From positions 3,410,001 to 3,474,000 of the forward strand of contig NZ_CP150274.1 of assembly GCF_037977055.1 (NCBI RefSeq): DNA of 64,000 nucleotides. Direction: 5' to 3'. This document shows, one piece after another, positions 59,531 through 64,000 of this stretch (positions are counted from its first letter, which is position 1; each line of letters begins with the position of its first letter). The DNA comes from Paenibacillus sp. FSL K6-1096. Lineage in GTDB: Bacteria; Bacillota; Bacilli; Paenibacillales; Paenibacillaceae. Under the pieces are notes generated by a model, which had not been told where the DNA came from, ran no database searches, and was given only the letters and a program-made list of their open reading frames with translations. The translations under genes were made by a program, and so were the position numbers.

Positions 59531-60733
59531 TTGAAGCTCAGAGTGAAGGATGTCTTTATTGCAGGTGCCCTTCCGATTCACACCTATATTTCCCGCAAGT
59601 CGGAGTTTGGGTTAACCTATGAATTCCGTCTTCATAACGTGATTGATATGGTTGGTTTTCTAACTTCAATTGTTGGCCCATCCAAAACAGGCAAAACCGT
59701 TCTATGTGACAAAGTCATTGGCTTGGACGGATACGTCGATTTTATAGGAAGCGACTTTAAAGATACCGTAGATTTCTGGGAGACGATTGCTAATAAAATT
59801 GGTATTTCCCTCGAACGGGATCATACAGAAATCCGCACGATTGAAGGTCAAGGTCTTGCCGGAACAAAAGAAGGAATCACAACCTCCGTCACGGAATCTT
59901 TCCGCTCCAACAAAGATAAGGTTATCCAATATTTTATAGCCAATAACTTAGTCCTGCTGTTAGATGATTTCCATTACGCTTCACCAACCAAGCAATTCGA
60001 GATCGCCTATCAGCTCAAAGATGCCATTCGCAAAGGTCTGCGAACCATCATTATATCCTTGCCTCACCGTTCGGATGACGCTATCCGGAAGAACGCTGAT
60101 TTAAGCGGGAGACTGAACCTGATCAATATCGAGCCCTGGAATACAAATGAATTGCGGGAAATTGCTATTGCAGGCTTCAACAAACTAAATATGCAAATCG
60201 ATCTGAGGATTGCCGACAATATTGCGCAAGAGAGTCTATCTTCTCCTCAACTCATGCAATCAATCTGTTATAACCTTAGCATGATCCTCGACATCGACAA
60301 TACAGAGCAGCCTGTGATGCCAGATCAAGCGCTTCTGACCCAGGCTTACAGAATGACCTCATTAAACCTTCTTGCCTACCAGGAGGTTGCCAGAAAGTTA
60401 AAAACGGGTCCTAACCCCCGGGGGCAAAAAAGAAAAACCTATTTGACTATAAAAGGTGAAGAAACTGATATCTATGAGTTGCTTCTTAAAGCGATTGCTG
60501 ACGATCCGCCAATTGTAAGTCTCTCTATCGACAGCATCAAACGGCGAATTGATGTGTTACTTGGCAGCAATGCTGACAAACCGGACCGGGTTAAAATCAA
60601 AGCAGCCATTGATCAGATGCAGACAATTATGCAGAGCAGCGAACCGATGTATCAGGTGTTTGAATTTAAGGATGATGAAGTTTACATTCTAGAACCGCTA
60701 TTTCTGTTCTTTTTGCGCTGGGGTAATGTTTAA
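59531..60733 (+). CDS. P-loop ATPase of a two-gene ATPase-nuclease module
   Basis: A 400-residue AAA/STAND-like ATPase. Walker A is GPSKTGKT (49-56), Walker B is LVLLLDDFHY (141-150), and a sensor-like strand TIIISLPHRSDD follows at 174-185. The C-terminal 170 residues are helical and lack known repeats. TTG at 59531 is favoured over ATG at 59510, because GAGGGG ends seven bases before it. A -10-like TATACT lies at 59493. The gene is visibly AT-richer than its neighbours, suggesting acquisition. It is followed 21 bp later by a nuclease gene, the arrangement of many anti-phage modules. Function unknown. Confidence 0.75.
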   Translation: MKLRVKDVFIAGALPIHTYISRKSEFGLTYEFRLHNVIDMVGFLTSIVGPSKTGKTVLCDKVIGLDGYVDFIGSDFKDTVDFWETIANKIGISLERDHTEIRTIEGQGLAGTKEGITTSVTESFRSNKDKVIQYFIANNLVLLLDDFHYASPTKQFEIAYQLKDAIRKGLRTIIISLPHRSDDAIRKNADLSGRLNLINIEPWNTNELREIAIAGFNKLNMQIDLRIADNIAQESLSSPQLMQSICYNLSMILDIDNTEQPVMPDQALLTQAYRMTSLNLLAYQEVARKLKTGPNPRGQKRKTYLTIKGEETDIYELLLKAIADDPPIVSLSIDSIKRRIDVLLGSNADKPDRVKIKAAIDQMQTIMQSSEPMYQVFEFKDDEVYILEPLFLFFLRWGNV

Positions 60734-60754
60734 CTAGCTGAAGGGGGATTCTAA

Positions 60755-61513
60755 TTGACTACGATTAATGAAGATAGGCTGCAAGTTATCGCTGCGCTTC
60801 AAGCGCAAGTTCATTCCTTTCCGCAGGGACAAACGGCTGATTTCAGCGGATGGATAGATACTACCAGCCGGACTTTAGAGCGCCTCTTCTCCGATCAGTC
60901 TATAGCCCCGAGATTTGTCCTGGTCACCAGGGGAAGTACGGCCCAGGCACAAACATATCTGAAAAATTTAATTGCAGATGTCAATGCCGGATTGTTTGAC
61001 CCCTCCAAGCCACTTAATGAAATCGATGAAGTTCATTTTCATCTTATCATGAGCAGAGTTCTTAAGAATTTCGATAAACATATTTACGAAATGTATCAGA
61101 GACCCGTACATGGTAATGGAACTTTGAAGCAGGAGAGCCTCGCTGAAATTTCACTAGGGAATGAATATGATGTTCAGCGCTTGCTATATTCACTGCTCCG
61201 TCCCCTTTTTCCTGAAGCAAGAGTTGAGGTGCCCACTGACGGAGGATACAAGGGCTATCGCTTCGATCTATTTATAGATTCCTATGAAACTGTAATTGAA
61301 GTGAAATGCACTCGTCCCAATATGTCAGAGCGGAAGCTCACCGAGGAAATTGGCTCAGATGCATTTCATTATCCGCAGAAGCACCTCTATTTCTTGATCT
61401 ACGATAAAGCTAAAATCATTACAAATGTTGAAGCATTCTGCAAGAACTATAGCAAGGCTCACGATTCCAAGCAGATACAAACCATTGTGATCCAACCGGT
61501 TAGTATAATATAA
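60755..61513 (+). CDS. PD-(D/E)XK nuclease-fold protein paired with the ATPase
   Basis: A 252-residue protein. The C-terminal half has the restriction-endonuclease-like core: a helix with GNEYDVQ (Glu137), then RFDLFIDSYETVIEVKCTR with Asp171, Glu182 and Lys184, and a later strand LYFLIYD. The N-terminal 125 residues are helical and may bind the ATPase or DNA. It starts at TTG 60755 after AAGGGGGATTCTAA. AT-rich like its partner. It would be the effector that cuts nucleic acid once the ATPase senses a trigger; this is inference from the architecture. Confidence 0.75.
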   Translation: MTTINEDRLQVIAALQAQVHSFPQGQTADFSGWIDTTSRTLERLFSDQSIAPRFVLVTRGSTAQAQTYLKNLIADVNAGLFDPSKPLNEIDEVHFHLIMSRVLKNFDKHIYEMYQRPVHGNGTLKQESLAEISLGNEYDVQRLLYSLLRPLFPEARVEVPTDGGYKGYRFDLFIDSYETVIEVKCTRPNMSERKLTEEIGSDAFHYPQKHLYFLIYDKAKIITNVEAFCKNYSKAHDSKQIQTIVIQPVSII

Positions 61514-61532
61514 GAAAAAACAGGAAAAACAG

Positions 61533-61574
61533 GGGCTATCCCAGAAGCTATGAAACGGCTGCTTGGGATAGCTC
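61533..61574 (+). terminator. Terminator of the ATPase-nuclease module
   Basis: GGGCTATCCCA.GAAGC and GC.TTGGGATAGCTC pair, followed by TTTAT. Confidence 0.7.
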
Positions 61575-61647
61575 TTTATGCTGAAGTAGATTCAGCGTGA
61601 GCACTTGGGGGAGGGGGACGCTCCGCAACTACCTGCGCGTTAGCAAA

Positions 61648-61721
61648 TGTATGCTGTTTTTCGCATACATTCGGGCCTCACGCCTGGCGCGCCAGCAAAT
61701 GTATGCTGTTTTTTGCATACA
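61648..61721. repeat. Array D: two 22-bp palindromes 52 bp apart
   Basis: TGTATGC..GCATACA stems (7 bp, perfect) around TGTTTTTC or TGTTTTTT, at 61648-61669 and 61700-61721. Shared flanks include GCGCGTTAGCAAA / GCGCGCCAGCAAA. Located between two convergent gene ends. Confidence 0.85.
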
Positions 61722-61734
61722 TAATCCCCACATT

Positions 61735-61768
61735 AAGAGGGGCTGCCACTTTTGCGACAGCCCCTTTT
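61735..61768 (-). terminator. Terminator of the surface-protein gene
   Basis: AAGAGGGGCTG and CAGCCCCTTTT pair around CC-ACTTTTG-CGA; on the minus strand it is followed by TCTTAAT. Confidence 0.72.
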
Positions 61769-61785
61769 CATAATTGCCTAAAAAA

Positions 61786-64000
61786 TCACTCCCCCACCGT
61801 CTTCTTCCCCGCCCTCTTCTCATACACCACAGGATAACTCTCGCTGCCCAGCAGTATCCGCTTCCCCTGGAACTCATCATAGATGTTCACACGGACCGTT
61901 CCGCCGGTGAGGGCCTTGTACGCCCGGTTGTTCAGCGTAAAGGACAAGGTGTCGGATACTCCGGCCCCTGTAAGCTCTGCCTCCAGCGGCAGAAGCTTCT
62001 CCGCAGGCTGCCCGAACGGATCAAGCAGCTCTGCCACGAGCTTATGCTCATTCGCTCCCGCTGCGTACAGCGCACTGCGGGTTAAGCGGTAGCTCAGCTT
62101 CGTCTCGATCGACTCCCGGTCCTCTGACATCGTAGCCGTGGCCTGGGTCACGGACAGCGAGAACGGGAACAGCCCCAGCTTCTGAAGCGACGGCAGCGGG
62201 GCGGGATTCGCGATGTTAAGCGCCAGACCCGCAGTCTGAATATAGCCGGTCGGCGACGCCCCGGGTGCCGTCAGCTTTCCGTCTGCGATGCCTTCCCCGA
62301 GATAGAGAGTCAGCTCTGAAGCATTAATCTCCGGCGGGAGCTTGCTCCAGACGGTGACGAGACTTTGCTCCTTGGCATTCAGAGATGCCTCGGATTGGCT
62401 GATCACTGCCTCGAAATACTGATGATCCGGGGTTCTGTAGTAACCCACGAGCTGCGCAGGCTGGGTTCTCCGCAGCTCCTCGTTCGTCATCATCAGCTCC
62501 GTGTAGATCAGCTTGGAATCAGTACCCGGATAGATGCGGGTCTGCCGCTCCAGAAGCTCTGCCTTCTTGCCGGTCAGCCTGATAGGAAGCGGCTCTCCGG
62601 CAGCCACAGTGCTCAGGGTATTGTCCACTTGGCTGGTGAACAGTGTCAGGAAATTAGCCTTGGCTTCACCCGAGGCATATTGCAGAATAATCTTCAGCTT
62701 CATCAGATTATAAGAATAGGGCAGGTGCCCCGCAATATACAGCACCGCCGTCTCCTGCGGGGCCAAATGGCTGACGGAGCCGTCAATTACGATCTGCGCG
62801 CTGCCGCTGATATCTTTATCCCCTGCCTTCAGCAGCGCTGTAAGCGCCGGGAGCTGCACCGTAGTTTCACCTGTATTGCGGAGGCTGACCTTGGCCACCA
62901 CCTGATCCTGGTCCGACCACGGCAGACGGTCCACCGCTTCGAGCTTGACGGTGAAGGTGCCCAGAGGGTTCTGCACAGGGTATTCTGTGGCCAGCAGATG
63001 GTCCGGCTGCAAGGAGTACGGAATCTGGAAGATAGCCACCGGCAGCGCAATCCGGTTCTCTTCAGCAGGCTCGGTCATGTGCAGCCGGAGCACTCCCTGA
63101 TTAAGCTTCAGGGGCAGCTCTGCACTGAGCTCCACCGTCCGTTCCTCCAGCGGCTTTAAGGTAAGGCCCGCAAGGGCTGTATTATTGACCGGGTAACCGT
63201 AGCCTTCGGCCGTGGTTAGACGAAGCGGGTAGGCCGGCAGCGTTACCGCCTGATTGCCGGTGTTCCGTACACGGAATTTCAGGCTCCACTTCGCCAGATT
63301 GTCCTCCGAATACACCGCCGCACTGGCTAGTTGGGTATCTATCGTGCTGTCATTGACCTTGAGCCGTTTCACGGCGTTCGCGGGTACATTCAGGTCAGGC
63401 GTCTCTGCTGCGGGCAGCTTATACTCAGCCACCGGCAGCTTTAGTTGCAGGGTACCGTCCTCCTGGACGAACCGCAGCGACATATTGTCCAGCTTCATAT
63501 AGGAAGGAATGTCCGCGAGATAATACAGGGTTCTTTGCTCCTTGGGCTGAACCTTGGCATCGCTCTTGTCGGGGGTCAGCTCAAACACCGAGCCCCCCGG
63601 AGATACCAGATATCCCTTTAGACCAGTATCTGTAAGCACCTTGGCCCCCGAGTTGGTGAAGCTGACTCCAAGCTTGGCATACACTTTCCCGTCCACTTTA
63701 TAGATGTGCAGGCTCTCCGCCTTGACCGTCACCGGCAGCTCTCCCAGCATCAGCTGCCTGCTCTGGCCCCTTGCGGTCACCGTAGAATAAGAGCCCGGAA
63801 CCGTGAAGGCTCCCAGCTTCTTCTGGTAATCGGCCTGGCTAAAGTCCCAGCCGTACAGGGCAATGCGGACGCCGTTAATCTTGGCAGCCTTGCCCGCATT
63901 AACATAATACGTCACCCGCTGGCTACCCCCTGCCGGAATGGACTTAATCGCAGCACTGCCCGTCACCGGCTTGCCTTGAATCACAACGCCGCTTGAAGTG
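61786..64000 (-). CDS. Large secreted or surface beta-sandwich protein, N-terminus beyond the window
   Basis: At least 738 codons are visible and the frame is open at the right edge (…SSGVVIQGKPVTGS), so the start is outside. The sequence is a chain of beta-sandwich domains with recurring phrases about tethered strands: VSFTNSGAKVLTDTGLKGYL, RVRNTGNQAVTLPAYPLRLT and VSLRNTGETTVQLPALTALL. The N-T/S-G motif in each resembles CARDB-like adhesion modules. No enzyme motifs, membrane helix or sortase signal is seen in the visible part. It is probably exported; function unknown. Confidence 0.65.
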   Translation of the reverse strand, partial: TSSGVVIQGKPVTGSAAIKSIPAGGSQRVTYYVNAGKAAKINGVRIALYGWDFSQADYQKKLGAFTVPGSYSTVTARGQSRQLMLGELPVTVKAESLHIYKVDGKVYAKLGVSFTNSGAKVLTDTGLKGYLVSPGGSVFELTPDKSDAKVQPKEQRTLYYLADIPSYMKLDNMSLRFVQEDGTLQLKLPVAEYKLPAAETPDLNVPANAVKRLKVNDSTIDTQLASAAVYSEDNLAKWSLKFRVRNTGNQAVTLPAYPLRLTTAEGYGYPVNNTALAGLTLKPLEERTVELSAELPLKLNQGVLRLHMTEPAEENRIALPVAIFQIPYSLQPDHLLATEYPVQNPLGTFTVKLEAVDRLPWSDQDQVVAKVSLRNTGETTVQLPALTALLKAGDKDISGSAQIVIDGSVSHLAPQETAVLYIAGHLPYSYNLMKLKIILQYASGEAKANFLTLFTSQVDNTLSTVAAGEPLPIRLTGKKAELLERQTRIYPGTDSKLIYTELMMTNEELRRTQPAQLVGYYRTPDHQYFEAVISQSEASLNAKEQSLVTVWSKLPPEINASELTLYLGEGIADGKLTAPGASPTGYIQTAGLALNIANPAPLPSLQKLGLFPFSLSVTQATATMSEDRESIETKLSYRLTRSALYAAGANEHKLVAELLDPFGQPAEKLLPLEAELTGAGVSDTLSFTLNNRAYKALTGGTVRVNIYDEFQGKRILLGSESYPVVYEKRAGKKTVGE

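Overview
The window looks like a chromosomal segment of a Paenibacillus-type endospore-forming Firmicute. Supporting this are an alpha/beta small acid-soluble spore protein, an AraR-controlled arabinose operon, an LplABC sugar transporter next to a YesM/YesN two-component pair, a CE4 deacetylase with a CBM36-like xylan-binding module, strong GGAGG ribosome sites with frequent GTG/TTG starts, and GC-rich codon use. No rRNA, tRNA, CRISPR array, transposase or phage gene was seen.

Layout. 1-2.5 kb: Bce-type peptide-sensing ABC transporter, cut by the left edge. 2.6-4.5 kb: Vat-type acetyltransferase and secreted deacetylase. 5-8.5 kb: TetR/nucleotidyltransferase unit divergent from an SDR/SMP-30 operon, with a palindromic operator. 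8.7-10.4 kb: helical-repeat protein and tandem XRE regulators. 10.7-17 kb: TPR-SMI1-Imm51-like protein, AHSA1 protein, stand-alone IF-3 paralogue, ABC exporter with an elaborate attenuator leader, and a TPR paralogue. 17-26 kb: KinB-like kinase, AIM24 protein, SASP, HprK paralogue, diguanylate cyclase, SLH-like repeat protein, GNAT, DUF1304 and a soluble chemoreceptor. 26-31 kb: WYL/DinB pair, amino-acid permease under a glycine riboswitch, a secreted protein, and a mosaic of duplicated fragments. 31-44 kb: LplBCA transporter with YesMN, then araBDA/araR with clear AraR boxes. 44-52 kb: lipoprotein, two-component system, GlsB-like protein and a lantibiotic-protection ABC plus two-component operon. 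52-55 kb: NAD module (Nudix/NrtR-like regulator, NadR-like enzyme, PnuC). 56-64 kb: TerD-like protein, decayed short coding sequences, RidA, an AT-rich ATPase plus PD-(D/E)XK nuclease pair, and a large surface protein cut by the right edge.

The most striking structure not explained by genes is a set of seven intergenic arrays of short imperfect palindromes. Neighbouring palindrome centres lie 50-52 bp apart, or 61-62 bp, which is near five or six DNA helical turns. Two core types occur: about 22 bp (TGT...ACA with an inner TCGG/CCGA-like stem) and 13 bp (TGYA-N5-TRCA).

Three other signals deserve attention. The first is a two-leader-peptide attenuator before the ABC exporter (16.3-16.6 kb). 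The second is a tandem element with a covarying stem upstream of the TerD-like gene (58.4-58.5 kb). The third is the ATPase-nuclease pair at 59.5-61.5 kb, a plausible uncharacterised defence module. All assignments come from reading the sequence and recalling family motifs; no database search was run.
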